64,000 nt of DNA from Variovorax terrae. GTDB lineage: Bacteria > Pseudomonadota > Gammaproteobacteria > Burkholderiales > Burkholderiaceae_C. The position numbers and the translations under genes were made by a program. Below are positions 53,242-62,166 of this stretch, in pieces (the stretch's first letter is position 1; each line of letters begins with the position of its first letter). Location of the stretch: contig NZ_JALGBI010000003.1 in assembly GCF_022809125.1 (NCBI RefSeq), positions 496,001-560,000 of the forward strand. Direction: 5' to 3'. Below the pieces are notes generated by a model, which made no database searches, was not told the DNA's origin, and worked only from the letters and a program-made list of their open reading frames with translations.

Positions 53242-54480
53242 ATGAGCAGCCCCTCCCTTCCCGCCGCCACCCCCATGACGCCCGTCGAGCGCCGCGCCAG
53301 CGGCTCGCTGGCGGCCATTTTTGCCCTGCGCATGCTGGGCCTGTTCCTGGTGCTGCCGGTGTTCGCGCTGGAAGCCCGCAAATACCCCGGGGGCGACGAT
53401 CCGGCCCTGATCGGCCTGGCCATGGGCATCTACGGCCTGACGCAGGGCTTCTTGCAGATCCCGTTCGGCATGGCCTCCGATCGCTGGGGCCGCAAGCGCG
53501 TCATCGTGCTGGGTTTGCTGGTGTTCGCCGCCGGCAGCTTCATGGCGGCCCTGGCCGGCAGCCTGGCCTGGCTCATCGTCGGCCGTGCGCTGCAGGGCGC
53601 GGGCGCGGTGTCGGCCGCCGTCACCGCGCTGCTGGCCGACCAGACGCGCGACGAAGTCCGCACCAAGGCCATGGCCCTGGTGGGCGCCAGCATCGGGCTG
53701 ATGTTTGCCGTGTCGCTGGTGCTGGCGCCGCTGCTGTCGGCCCGGATCGGGCTGGCCGGGCTGTTCGCGGTGACCGGCGCGCTGGCGCTGGCCGGCGTGG
53801 CCATCGTGGCCTGGTGGACGCCGGCCGAGCCGGTGCAGCACAGGAACCAGCCGCGCGGCCGGCTGGCTGAGGTGCTCACGCATGCCGCGCTGCTGCGGCT
53901 CGATTTCGGCGTCTTCGTGCTGCATGCGGTGCAGCTGGCCATGTGGGTGGCCATCCCGGCGCTGCTGGTGCAGGCCGGCCTGCCCAAGGAGCACCACTGG
54001 TGGGTCTACCTGCCCGCGGTGCTGGCCTCGTTCGTGGTGATGGGCATGACGCTGTTTCCGCTCGAGCGCCGGGGCTACCTGCGGGCCGTGTTCCTGGGAG
54101 CCGTCGGCCTGGTGCTGCTGGTGCAACTGGGCCTGCTGCTGATGGCATCCGGCACGCCGGGCGTGGCGGGGTTGGCCGCCCTGCTGTTCGTGTTTTTCTG
54201 CGGCTTCAACGTGCTGGAGGCGAGCCAGCCCAGCATGGCTTCGCGCGTGGCGCCGCCGCATGCGCGCGGCGCGGCGCTGGGCGTCTACAACACCCTGCAG
54301 TCGCTCGGCTTCTTTGCCGGCGGCGTGGCCGGGGGCTGGCTCGTCAAGAACACCGGGCCGCAGGGCCTGTTCGCCGCCTGCGCCGGCCTGATGCTGCTGT
54401 GGCTGCTGGTCGCCTGGCCGATGCAGGCCTCGGCCCGGACCGCGGCCGCCGGCCCGGCCGGCCGTTCGTTGGCTACATAA
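53242..54480 (+). CDS. major facilitator superfamily transporter
   Basis: 412 residues, twelve predicted membrane segments. MFS loop motif [16 protein letters not shown] between helices 2 and 3, [23 protein letters not shown] in helix 4, and a second half beginning [26 protein letters not shown]. Similar to the YajR-like or Bcr-like exporters found between uvrA and ssb in betaproteobacteria. The substrate is unknown. ssb follows 26 bp later. Confidence 0.9.
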   Translation: MSSPSLPAATPMTPVERRASGSLAAIFALRMLGLFLVLPVFALEARKYPGGDDPALIGLAMGIYGLTQGFLQIPFGMASDRWGRKRVIVLGLLVFAAGSFMAALAGSLAWLIVGRALQGAGAVSAAVTALLADQTRDEVRTKAMALVGASIGLMFAVSLVLAPLLSARIGLAGLFAVTGALALAGVAIVAWWTPAEPVQHRNQPRGRLAEVLTHAALLRLDFGVFVLHAVQLAMWVAIPALLVQAGLPKEHHWWVYLPAVLASFVVMGMTLFPLERRGYLRAVFLGAVGLVLLVQLGLLLMASGTPGVAGLAALLFVFFCGFNVLEASQPSMASRVAPPHARGAALGVYNTLQSLGFFAGGVAGGWLVKNTGPQGLFAACAGLMLLWLLVAWPMQASARTAAAGPAGRSLAT

Positions 54481-54506
54481 TCGTTACCCCTTCCGGAGGA
54501 AATCAC

Positions 54507-55004
54507 ATGGCATCCGTCAACAAAGTCATTCTCGTCGGCAACTGCGGCCGCGACCCCGAAATCCGCTATCTGCCGTCCGGGCAGGCGGTGGCCAATGTGA
54601 GCGTGGCCACTTCCAGCCGCCGCAAGGACAAGAACACCGGCGAAACGGTGGAAGACACGCAGTGGCACCGCGTTACTTTCTATGACCGCCTGGCCGAGAT
54701 TGCCGGCGAATACGTCAAGAAGGGCCGCCCGATCTACGTCGAAGGCCGCCTGAAATACGGCAAGTACACCGGCCAGGACGGCATCGAGAAGAACACCGTG
54801 GACATCATCGCCACCGAGCTGCAATTGCTGGGCGGCCGCGAAGGCATGGGCGGCCCCTCGGGTGGCGACGATGAGGGCGGTGGCGCGCCGCCGCGCCGCG
54901 CCGCTCCCGCCCCGCGCGCCCCGGCGCCGGCTCCTGCGCCGCGTCAGGCCCCGGCCAAGTCGTCGAGCGGGTTTGACGACATGGACGACGACATTCCGTT
55001 CTGA
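54507..55004 (+). CDS. ssb: single-stranded DNA-binding protein
   Basis: 165 residues with GGAGG upstream of ATG 54507. OB fold: [76 protein letters not shown] flexible Gly/Ala/Pro linker follows and the conserved acidic tip DDMDDDIPF that recruits repair and replication proteins. Complete and typical. Confidence 0.97.
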   Translation: MASVNKVILVGNCGRDPEIRYLPSGQAVANVSVATSSRRKDKNTGETVEDTQWHRVTFYDRLAEIAGEYVKKGRPIYVEGRLKYGKYTGQDGIEKNTVDIIATELQLLGGREGMGGPSGGDDEGGGAPPRRAAPAPRAPAPAPAPRQAPAKSSSGFDDMDDDIPF

Positions 55005-55067
55005 GTGGAAAAGACTTTTTGCGGGCAGAGGCCTGCAACAGTTTTTTTGGCGGAGATAGAGGGGCAT

Positions 55068-55150
55068 CCCCCTCTATGTGCCTTCCCTGCACCGCCGCCC
55101 CCGCAAGGGGGGCCAAAGCAGCGCCCCGGAGGGTGATGGGGCAGCAGGCT
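55068..55150. repeat. GC-rich hairpin/repeat block after ssb
   Basis: GAGGGGCATCCCCCTC-type hairpin followed by CCGCCCCCGCAAGGGGGGCC and GCGCCCCGGAGGG. It resembles the Comamonadaceae GC-rich intergenic repeats at 10434 and 20337. No ORF in 55005-55220; composition changes to a lower GC beyond it. Confidence 0.45.
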
Positions 55151-55220
55151 CCAGGACGGCCTCTCATGCGAAACGTGCCCGGCGAAGGCACCGAAGACCA
55201 GCAAGAACAACTCGATCGTC

Positions 55221-55625
55221 TCAAGCGTGAACGGTGATGCTCTTCGCTGCGGGATCGAGATGAATCGAATCGCCGGTCTGGACCATCTCCAGAATATTCT
55301 GATCCCAGCCTTCCATGACCGGCATGCGCGCGAGCACCGCTCCTTGCACCATGACAGGATTGAGCTTGCCGAAGACCAGGGCTTTCGGGGCGATTCCCTT
55401 GTTCAGCAGGTCCAGGAAAGCCCATCCGCCGGCGACGCCACCCTTCGTCGTCGGGATGATGAGCACTCGGTCCCGGATGGACTCACCCTCGGCACTATGG
55501 CCAATGCGAGAGATGACGCCGGTCCAGCGGTCCAGGTCGTAGCGCGGACTGAAGCCCTCGCGCATGACCAGCGCACGCCCGCTCACCGGCAGGCCCCATG
55601 CGCGCTTCACGTTGATTCGTATCAT
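55221..55625 (-). CDS. aconitase X swivel-domain subunit (DUF126)
   Basis: 134 residues from ATG 55625, overlapping the large subunit stop (ATGA). Swivel domain of aconitase X: RALVMREGFSPRYDLDRWTGVISRIGH, VLIIPTTKGGVAGGWAFLDLLNKGIAPKALVFGKLNPVMVQGAVLARMPVMEGWDQNI. Split two-subunit AcnX enzymes include the bacterial cis-3-hydroxy-L-proline dehydratases and the archaeal mevalonate-5-phosphate dehydratases. In a proteobacterium with a Bug receptor the first is more likely, but the substrate is inferred. Confidence 0.85.
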   Translation of the reverse strand: MIRINVKRAWGLPVSGRALVMREGFSPRYDLDRWTGVISRIGHSAEGESIRDRVLIIPTTKGGVAGGWAFLDLLNKGIAPKALVFGKLNPVMVQGAVLARMPVMEGWDQNILEMVQTGDSIHLDPAAKSITVHA

Positions 55626-56908
55626 GCCAGTCTCCCCGTGCAGGCGATGTCCACGCACTCGCGTGTGCGGCGCAAGACGGTATTGAATCGATGGGCTGTG
55701 ATGGTGTTGACCAGTTTCCCCGAATTGGAGATCAGGTTGGTCCATCCGTTCTCCTCGCGAATCTTGGACAGTCGCTGCAGGATGTAGAAGCACACGCCTT
55801 GCAGAATCGTGACGCCTGCGTTCTCCAGCGTCTGCACATAGCCGAGGCGCTTGGCGTCGCAGTAGACCATGTGGTTGGTGGTCACCACTGCGGCCATGCC
55901 AGGCGCCACCGTGCGCCCTTCGAACAGCTCGGCAAGCCCCTGCATCTCGAAGAGAGACAGCTGTGGCCCCGAGAAGACGACGATGTTGGACGCCGAGTCC
56001 TGGTACCGGTAGGCATCGTAGACCGCCTGAATGTCCCGGTCCGTAACGACCATGGTGTGCTGCGGCGCCTTGGACCGGAAGGCCATCTCCCGGGTCTGTG
56101 CTTCCGGTGTCACGCCGACCATGTGGAACATGGCCATCGAGCCATAGCTCGCCAGCGAGGCTCCGAGGTGCTTCAGCTCGTCCGACGACGGCATGCGCTT
56201 GAATTCGTCGAAGACAGGTACGGCGAAATAGTCCTGGTGCGGGTGGCCAACGATTTTTCCGAGCGCACCCCAGTCCGCGAAATCGGTCATCGAGGCTTGA
56301 AGGCTGACCAGAATCGAGCCGGCGCGCGCGTCGTCCAGGTGGAACCCGTACTCGGGGGTGCGCCCGGTCAATGCCGCGGCAAAGCTCGCCTTGCCTGCCT
56401 CGAAGTTGGTGCGCGCGCCTAGCACGGAGTTCGCATAGATAACCGTGCCGGTGTCGCCCCACGCCACGTGCTCGCCCAGCTTGGGCTGATAGACCTGCTG
56501 GTAGGGAATGCATGAGTCCGTGGTGGCGATGCGCATGGTCTTGTAGCGGGCCAGGATCTCGCGCTCCTTGTCGGCTTCGTCCTCGTCCTGGCGAAGCCGT
56601 GCGTCGTCGTGAAAATGCATGCACTGCGCGTTGCTCGACGTCGGCACGGAGCATCTGGCGTGCTTCTCTCCCATCCCGCGCAGGTGGTCGAGACCGCCGT
56701 CCCCCATCACCTCGATGTCGCCCATGACATGGGCATGCGTGATCGGAACAAATCGTCTGGCCTCAAAAAAACTTCCGACCTCGATCTGGAACTCCATTGC
56801 CTCCTGGACTGCAGGCCCCTTCTCGCCACGCAGCATCGCCTGTTCTTCCGGGGTCAGTTGCATGCTGCCGGTCTGGCGGCTCGTTTCTTCAATCAGGGTG
56901 GCTCTCAT
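55622..56908 (-). CDS. aconitase X catalytic subunit (DUF521)
   Basis: 428 residues from ATG 56908, with GGAGAAG upstream; the longer frame to 57082 lies over the Bug 3 end and is rejected. AcnX catalytic features: LTPEEQAMLRGEKGPAVQEAM, ITHAHVMGDI, CIPYQQVYQPKLGEHVAWGDTGTVIYANSVLGARTNFEAG, and the C-terminal SNSGKLVNTITAHRFN. It pairs with the small subunit downstream (4-bp overlap). The enzyme is probably a dehydratase; cis-3-hydroxy-L-proline is a candidate substrate known for the family. Confidence 0.87.
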   Translation of the reverse strand: MRATLIEETSRQTGSMQLTPEEQAMLRGEKGPAVQEAMEFQIEVGSFFEARRFVPITHAHVMGDIEVMGDGGLDHLRGMGEKHARCSVPTSSNAQCMHFHDDARLRQDEDEADKEREILARYKTMRIATTDSCIPYQQVYQPKLGEHVAWGDTGTVIYANSVLGARTNFEAGKASFAAALTGRTPEYGFHLDDARAGSILVSLQASMTDFADWGALGKIVGHPHQDYFAVPVFDEFKRMPSSDELKHLGASLASYGSMAMFHMVGVTPEAQTREMAFRSKAPQHTMVVTDRDIQAVYDAYRYQDSASNIVVFSGPQLSLFEMQGLAELFEGRTVAPGMAAVVTTNHMVYCDAKRLGYVQTLENAGVTILQGVCFYILQRLSKIREENGWTNLISNSGKLVNTITAHRFNTVLRRTRECVDIACTGRLA

Positions 56909-56924
56909 CTTTTTCTTCTCCACG

Positions 56925-57899
56925 TCAATCGGCTTTGGCGCCGGATTCCTTGACCAGCTTTGAGTACTTGCGCCGCTCGGCCGCCACGAACTCGCCGAAC
57001 TCCCGCGGGGCCATGAATGCCGGAGATGCGCCCTGCGCCTGCAACTGCTCCGCAAAGACCTTGTCTGCCGCGATCTCTCCAATGTGCCTGGCCAGCAGGT
57101 CGATCACTGGCGTCGGCGTGCCGGCGGGCGCAAACACACCCTGCCAGTTCTCGATGTCGAAACCGGCAAAACCCTGCTCGGCCACCGTCGGCACCTGCGG
57201 AAGCAGCGGTGACCTCTGCACGGTGCTCACCCCCAGCACACGCAGCTTTCCCGCCTGGATGTGCGGCAGGGCGGGCGGCAGCCCTGCGAAGAACAGGTCG
57301 ACCTGGCCGCCCAGCAGGTCGGTCATCGCCGGAGCGCCGCCTTTGTAGGGAACGTGCGTCATCCGGGTCCCGGACATGAGCCGGAACAGCTCGCCAGCGA
57401 GGTGCTGAGGCCCGCCCGTGCCGGAGGATGCGAAATTCACGCCGCTCGGCTGGGCCCGGATGTAGCGGACCAGTCCCTGGACCGAGTCGGCCGGTGACTT
57501 GCTGTTGACGGCAAGGACGAGCGGAGCGGATGCGAGCTTGGCGACGGGCGCGAGGTCCGTGGCTGCGTTGTAGCTCAGCTTGGGATAGAGAAACTCGTTG
57601 ATCGCGACTTCCGCCGGCGATGCGACCAGGATCGTGTAGCCGTCCGGGGCCGACTTGGCCACGAAATCGGCACCGATGTTGCCGCCCGCTCCGGTCTTGT
57701 TCTCGACCACGACGGGCTGCTTCATGGCCTGGCCCAGCCGCACACCCAGCGCGCGGGCGACGACGTCGGTGGCGCCGCCTGCGGGGAACGGCACGATGAT
57801 GCGGATCGGTTTGTCGGGAAAGGCCGCGAACGCGTGCGGCATCGTGGCCGCAAGACAGGCGGTGGCAAGCGCGCCGATGACGGTGCGTCTTCTGGACAT
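56925..57899 (-). CDS. Bug-family (TctC) periplasmic binding receptor 3
   Basis: 324 residues from ATG 57899 with AGGAG upstream (a frame to 57941 lacks one). Signal peptide 1-25 ends PHAFA. Motifs: FPDKPIRIIVPFPAGGATDVVARALG, QPVVVENKTGAGGNIGADFVAKSAPDGYTILVA, GGQVDLFFAGLPPALPHIQAGKLRVLGVSTVQRS. First gene of the Bug-AcnX operon (AcnX starts 16 bp later), so it probably supplies or senses the AcnX substrate. Divergent from LysR 2. Confidence 0.93.
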   Translation of the reverse strand: MSRRRTVIGALATACLAATMPHAFAAFPDKPIRIIVPFPAGGATDVVARALGVRLGQAMKQPVVVENKTGAGGNIGADFVAKSAPDGYTILVASPAEVAINEFLYPKLSYNAATDLAPVAKLASAPLVLAVNSKSPADSVQGLVRYIRAQPSGVNFASSGTGGPQHLAGELFRLMSGTRMTHVPYKGGAPAMTDLLGGQVDLFFAGLPPALPHIQAGKLRVLGVSTVQRSPLLPQVPTVAEQGFAGFDIENWQGVFAPAGTPTPVIDLLARHIGEIAADKVFAEQLQAQGASPAFMAPREFGEFVAAERRKYSKLVKESGAKAD

Positions 57900-57963
57900 T
57901 GTGCGTCTCCTGGTGGTGATGAGCATACTGTGCCTACTCAATTGATTCTTGGATAATCACAAA

Positions 57964-57979
57964 TAGCATGAATGTGCTA
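57964..57979. promoter_or_regulatory. candidate LysR-type site between Bug 3 and LysR 2
   Basis: TAGCA-TGAATG-TGCTA, a 5-bp dyad with T-N11-A geometry, in the 112-bp AT-rich intergenic region between divergent starts, as expected for a LysR operator controlling the Bug-AcnX operon. Confidence 0.4.
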
Positions 57980-58011
57980 ATTTTTGGTTATCACCAGACT
58001 GTGAACATGCA

Positions 58012-58971
58012 ATGCCCAAGAATCACGATGACGATCCACTGCACGCGGTGATCCGCTCGCGCTTTCGGCTCAGGCACCTGGAGGTTTTTCGCAACGTCTG
58101 CGAGCTGCACACGTTGCGCAAGGCGGCGGCAGCATCCAACATGACCCAGCCAGCCGCGACCAAGCTGATCCAGGAGCTGGAGGATATGTTCCGCGTCGTG
58201 CTGTTCCAGCGCAATCGGCGAGGAATGCAACTGACGCCTCATGGCGAGATCCTGCGGCGGCACGTCGGCGTCGTGCTGGCCGACATCGGCAACATCAGTT
58301 CCGAACTGGACCAGTTCACGCGCGGCGGCGGTGGGATCGTGCGGCTTGGCATCCTGCCTTCGCTGTCCTCGGCGCTTCTTGCGCGCTGCATCAACGATTT
58401 CCTCGAAGACCATCCGCGCGTGCAGTTCTCGGTACACGAGGGAACGACCGACGAGCTGCTCGGCCAGTTGAGCCGAAACCATCTGGACCTCACGTTCGGC
58501 CGGGTGCTGCACGTGAGCCATTCCGGAATGCTGCGCGTGACCAGGGTCTACACGGAAGCATTCGACATCGTGTGTGCATGCCACCATCGGCTCGCCAAGC
58601 AGGAAGATGTGAGGTGGAAAGAGCTTGCGGGAGAAAGATGGGTGCTTCCAGCCGTTGGCAGTCCGTTGCGCGAGATTGCCGACAGCATGTTCACAGCGCG
58701 TGGCGACCTTCGTCCGGTGGTTTCCATCGCCTGCAGCAGCTTCCATCAGATGCGATACGTCATCGCATCGGGCAGCCTGCTGGGAGTGCTTCCTCAGTCC
58801 ATTGCCCGGCGAGCCATGTCGGACGGTGACCTGGTCGTGCTGCGACCCAAGCAGGCCACTCAAGTCGCACCAATCAGCATCATGACGCGCGGTGATCTCG
58901 AGACGCCTCCCATCATTGCGGCCTTCGAGCGCAGCATTCTTCAGACGGCCAAGACCTTGTCGTTGAAGTGA
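58012..58971 (+). CDS. LysR-family transcriptional regulator 2
   Basis: 319 residues. Winged helix: RLRHLEVFRNVCELHTLRKAAAASNMTQPAATKLIQELEDMF, then a substrate-binding domain (VRLGILPSLSSALLARCINDFLEDHPRVQFSVHEG ...), typical GbpR/CbbR-like group. Divergent from the Bug-AcnX operon, hence its likely regulator. Converges with glsA. Confidence 0.93.
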   Translation: MPKNHDDDPLHAVIRSRFRLRHLEVFRNVCELHTLRKAAAASNMTQPAATKLIQELEDMFRVVLFQRNRRGMQLTPHGEILRRHVGVVLADIGNISSELDQFTRGGGGIVRLGILPSLSSALLARCINDFLEDHPRVQFSVHEGTTDELLGQLSRNHLDLTFGRVLHVSHSGMLRVTRVYTEAFDIVCACHHRLAKQEDVRWKELAGERWVLPAVGSPLREIADSMFTARGDLRPVVSIACSSFHQMRYVIASGSLLGVLPQSIARRAMSDGDLVVLRPKQATQVAPISIMTRGDLETPPIIAAFERSILQTAKTLSLK

Positions 58972-59037
58972 AGCGCAGCTTCATCGTGCTGGCGGCCCGC
59001 TTGCTTCGGCAACCGTTGCCGGGCGCCAGGGCCTGCG

Positions 59038-59958
59038 TCAGGCAAAGACGGTCTTGTTCATCTTGACCGCGAACAGTTCCACGGCCTTCAGTCCGGCGAC
59101 CGATGATCCGCTGTCGTCAAGCGGCGGGGACCAGGCGCACATGACGCCAAAACGGGGAATGACGGCCAGGATTCCTCCCCCGACACCGCTCTTGATCGGC
59201 AAGCCGATGCTGAAGGCGGTTTCGCCCGAAACTTCGTAGGTGCCGCTGCTCATCATCAACGCGCAGATCTGCCGGACTTGCTGTTGCGCGACGACTTGCC
59301 TGCCCGTGATCGGGTGAGTTCCGGCGTCGGCCAGGAACAAGGCGGCCACGGCAAGGTCCCTGCAGCTGCTGGTGATCGCGCATTGCGCGCAGTAGGCTCC
59401 CACGACTTCATCCACACCGTTGTGGAAGTTTCCGAAACTCTTCATCAGGTACGCCGCGGCCTTGTTGCGGTGCGCCGTGGCGAACTCGCCGGCGGCGGCC
59501 TCCATGTTGTAGTCGATGGTGGAATTTCCCGACAGCTCGCGCAGCAAGCTCACCATCGCGCGCTCCATCTGCGTGTGGCGGCTTGTCAACAGGTCTGCGA
59601 TCACCAGGGCACCCGGGTTGACGAACGGATTGCGCGGCTTGCCTTGGTTGAGCTCAAGCTCCACGAGCGAGTTGAACTGATTCGAGCTCGGCAATCGCCC
59701 GACGCGCTGCCACAGTTCATCCCCGACGAGGTTGCACGCGAGCACCAGCGAGAACACCTTGGAGATGCTCTGGATGGAGAACGGCTCCATGCTGTCGCCG
59801 GTTTGATGCACCTCCCCATCCAGCGTGGCCACCGCCAGGCCGAACCGCTGTGGGTCCACGCATTTGAGCGCGGGAATGTAGTCCGCGACCCGACCTCGCT
59901 TGGCCAGCGGGCGGACGCGGGTCGCGATGCGGTCCAGGCAATCTTGCAGATCCGACAC
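59038..59958 (-). CDS. glsA: glutaminase A
   Basis: 306 residues from GTG 59958. It hydrolyses glutamine to glutamate and ammonia. Serine-beta-lactamase-like fold with catalytic S-x-x-K in FSIQSISKVFSL, then RNPFVNPGALV, YNMEAAAGEF-NxNKA region, and GIGLPIKSGVGGGI-like SIGLPIKSGVGGGILAV. It lies 12 bp after the ArgE-like gene and is the last gene of the peptide ABC operon, suggesting that the imported compound yields glutamine (inference). Confidence 0.94.
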   Translation of the reverse strand: MSDLQDCLDRIATRVRPLAKRGRVADYIPALKCVDPQRFGLAVATLDGEVHQTGDSMEPFSIQSISKVFSLVLACNLVGDELWQRVGRLPSSNQFNSLVELELNQGKPRNPFVNPGALVIADLLTSRHTQMERAMVSLLRELSGNSTIDYNMEAAAGEFATAHRNKAAAYLMKSFGNFHNGVDEVVGAYCAQCAITSSCRDLAVAALFLADAGTHPITGRQVVAQQQVRQICALMMSSGTYEVSGETAFSIGLPIKSGVGGGILAVIPRFGVMCAWSPPLDDSGSSVAGLKAVELFAVKMNKTVFA

Positions 59959-59970
59959 GGCGGGTTTTTC

Positions 59971-61158
59971 CTACTGATTCAAACGGATCAACTCGCGCAG
60001 CAGGTGTTCACCGGCAGCGATCTGGCTCAGTTCGATGTACTCGTCAGGTTTGTGCGCCTGCTCAATGGAGCCTGGCCCGCAAATGATGGTGGGAATGCCC
60101 GCGCGTTGGAACCAGCTGGCCTCCGTGCCGAATCCCATGTAGCTGAGCGGCGCATCGCGGCGGCCCAGGAGCGACAGCAATTCAGACGCTCCCGGCGCCA
60201 ACCCCTCTTCCGTACTCGCGGCGCCGAACGCCGGTAGGCTCGATTCCGTCTCGAAGTCGATGGCGCAGTCGGAAGCCTCGCGAGCCATCTCGCCCCTGAT
60301 CTGTGTGTCCACGAAGGCGCGAACCTCGGCCTCGAGCTTGTCGGGGTCGGTCCACGGCAGGTACCTGAACTCGAAGTTGAAGGAGCATTCCGGGGGGACG
60401 GTGTTGGTGCTCACGCCGCCAGCAATCTGTGTCGTCACAATCGTGCTGTAGGGCACCTCATAGCCATAGTGCCTGGCTTCATGCTGTTTGTGGCGCTCGG
60501 CCATGTTCCTCAGGTGCGCAATGATGCGCGACGCGTACTCGATCGCATTGACGCCCTGCATGGGAATCGAAGTATGCGCGCTACGCCCTCGCACGCAACA
60601 ACGCATCGCGCGGCGCCCCTTGTGGCCGACAACGGCCTTCAGCAGTGTCGGCTCTCCAACCAGGCAGGCGAGTGGAGCAATTCCCTGGTCGCGCAGGTCG
60701 GCGATCAGGGTGCGCGCCCCCAACATGCTGGTTTCCTCATCGAAGGTCAAGGCCAGGTGAATCGGCCGCCTGGGAGGCGCGCGCAACAGTTCGGGCACGA
60801 GCGCCAGGCAGGTCGCGATGAAGGACTTCATGTCGGCCGAACCGCGGCCGTACAGCTTGCCGTCCGCCACCGTGCCCTCAAAGGGGCGCTGGGTCCAGTG
60901 CTGCCCGGCCACCGGAACGGTGTCCGTGTGGCCCGCCAGCACAATGCCGCCACTGCGGCTCTCGCCAATGGTGGCGAACAGATTGGCCTTCTGCCGGCTT
61001 GGGTCGTAGGTCAGGCGCGATGCAATGCCGTATGCCTTCAGGTAGGCCTCCACCCATTCGATCAGCTGCAGATTGGAGTTGCTGGAGACGGTGTTGAACT
61101 GCAGGAGCCTGCAGATCAGCTCCAGTGTCTGGTCGCTCGGAGTCGTCGTCGCGGGCAT
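59971..61158 (-). CDS. ArgE-type M20 deacetylase
   Basis: 395 residues. M20 metallo-peptidase of the acetylornithine deacetylase type: AGHTDTVPVAG (metal His/Asp), GRGSADMKSF (bridging Asp), FDEETSMLGA (catalytic Glu-Glu), GHKGRR, and a C-terminal PGSIEQAHKPDEYI with the last metal His. These cleave N-acyl groups from amino acids. The context (peptide ABC transporter upstream, glutaminase downstream) suggests a role in scavenging an N-acylated amino acid rather than arginine synthesis. Confidence 0.88.
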   Translation of the reverse strand: MPATTTPSDQTLELICRLLQFNTVSSNSNLQLIEWVEAYLKAYGIASRLTYDPSRQKANLFATIGESRSGGIVLAGHTDTVPVAGQHWTQRPFEGTVADGKLYGRGSADMKSFIATCLALVPELLRAPPRRPIHLALTFDEETSMLGARTLIADLRDQGIAPLACLVGEPTLLKAVVGHKGRRAMRCCVRGRSAHTSIPMQGVNAIEYASRIIAHLRNMAERHKQHEARHYGYEVPYSTIVTTQIAGGVSTNTVPPECSFNFEFRYLPWTDPDKLEAEVRAFVDTQIRGEMAREASDCAIDFETESSLPAFGAASTEEGLAPGASELLSLLGRRDAPLSYMGFGTEASWFQRAGIPTIICGPGSIEQAHKPDEYIELSQIAAGEHLLRELIRLNQ

Positions 61159-61161
61159 GGT

Positions 61162-62166
61162 TCACCCGTTCAGATGGCAGGCCGACAGGCGGCCGAGCTG
61201 GACCAGGCGCAGCTCCGGCACCTGGCTCGAACACTTCGGCATGGCGTGCGGACAACGCGGGTGAAAGTGGCAGCCGCTTGGCGGGTTCAGCGGACTCGGT
61301 ATCTCGCCGGCGACGGGTTGGAACTGCTTCTTGCCGGACTCGAGCATTGGCGCGGCGCGCACCAGTGCCTGCGAGTACGGGTGGAGCTGCCGTTCGAAGA
61401 ATTCGGCTGCCGGCGCGGACTCAACCACGCGCCCAAGGTACATCACCACCACTTCGTCGCTGATGTGCCGCACGACACTGAGGTCGTGGCTGATGAAGAG
61501 GTAGGTGAGTCCCAGTTCTTCGCGCAGGGCCATGAACAGGTTCAGAACCTGGGCCTGGATGGAAACGTCGAGCGCTGCGACGGACTCATCGCAGACGAGA
61601 AGCTCGGGCTTGACCGCCAGGGCGCGCGCAATGCCCACGCGGGCGCGCTGGCCACCCGAGAACTGATGCGGATAGCGATGCATGACGGTGCTCGACAGCC
61701 CGACCTTCTGAAGCAGCTCCGCGACAAAATCGGCTTTGTTGTTCGCCGGGATCATGTGGTGCGCAACGGGTGCCTCGCCAATGAGATCGACGACCGTTTT
61801 GCGCGGATTCAGGCTGGCGTTGGGATCCTGGAAGATCATCTGCATTTGCAGCTGCAACTGCTTGCGCTGCCGGGGCGGCGCGGAATGGAGGTTCACGCCC
61901 TTCCAGTACCGCTCGCCGCCCGTCAAGGAGTGCAGGCCGACGGCCATGCGGCCGACGGTGGACTTGCCGCAACCGGATTCGCCTACAAGGCCCACCACCT
62001 GCCCCTGCGGAATGACGAGGTCCACGGCGTCGACGGCGCGGCAGATTTCTTCCTTGGCCTGTTTGCCGCCCAGGGGCCGGGCCACGGTATTCGCCAGCCT
62101 GGCACTGAGATCCAAAGGGCGGTGAAACGTCTTGGAGACACCGCGAAGTTCCAGAAGAGGATTCAT
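61162..62166 (-). CDS. peptide ABC transporter ATPase (DppF-like)
   Basis: 334 residues from ATG 62166, overlapping the DppD-like gene by 4 bp. ABC ATPase with Walker A GLVGESGCGKST, signature FSGGQRARVGIARA, Walker B LLVCDESVAALD, and the oligopeptide-type C-terminus with four Cys (GCHFHPRCPHAMPKC), which in this family can bind an Fe-S cluster. The B site has DES rather than DEP. Stop 3 bp before argE-like. Confidence 0.92.
   Translation of the reverse strand: MNPLLELRGVSKTFHRPLDLSARLANTVARPLGGKQAKEEICRAVDAVDLVIPQGQVVGLVGESGCGKSTVGRMAVGLHSLTGGERYWKGVNLHSAPPRQRKQLQLQMQMIFQDPNASLNPRKTVVDLIGEAPVAHHMIPANNKADFVAELLQKVGLSSTVMHRYPHQFSGGQRARVGIARALAVKPELLVCDESVAALDVSIQAQVLNLFMALREELGLTYLFISHDLSVVRHISDEVVVMYLGRVVESAPAAEFFERQLHPYSQALVRAAPMLESGKKQFQPVAGEIPSPLNPPSGCHFHPRCPHAMPKCSSQVPELRLVQLGRLSACHLNG

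Noticed and set aside
55626..56654. Minus-strand extension that would fuse residues to the small AcnX subunit
   Set aside because: Out-of-frame reading of the large subunit; the ATGA overlap marks the real start at 55625.
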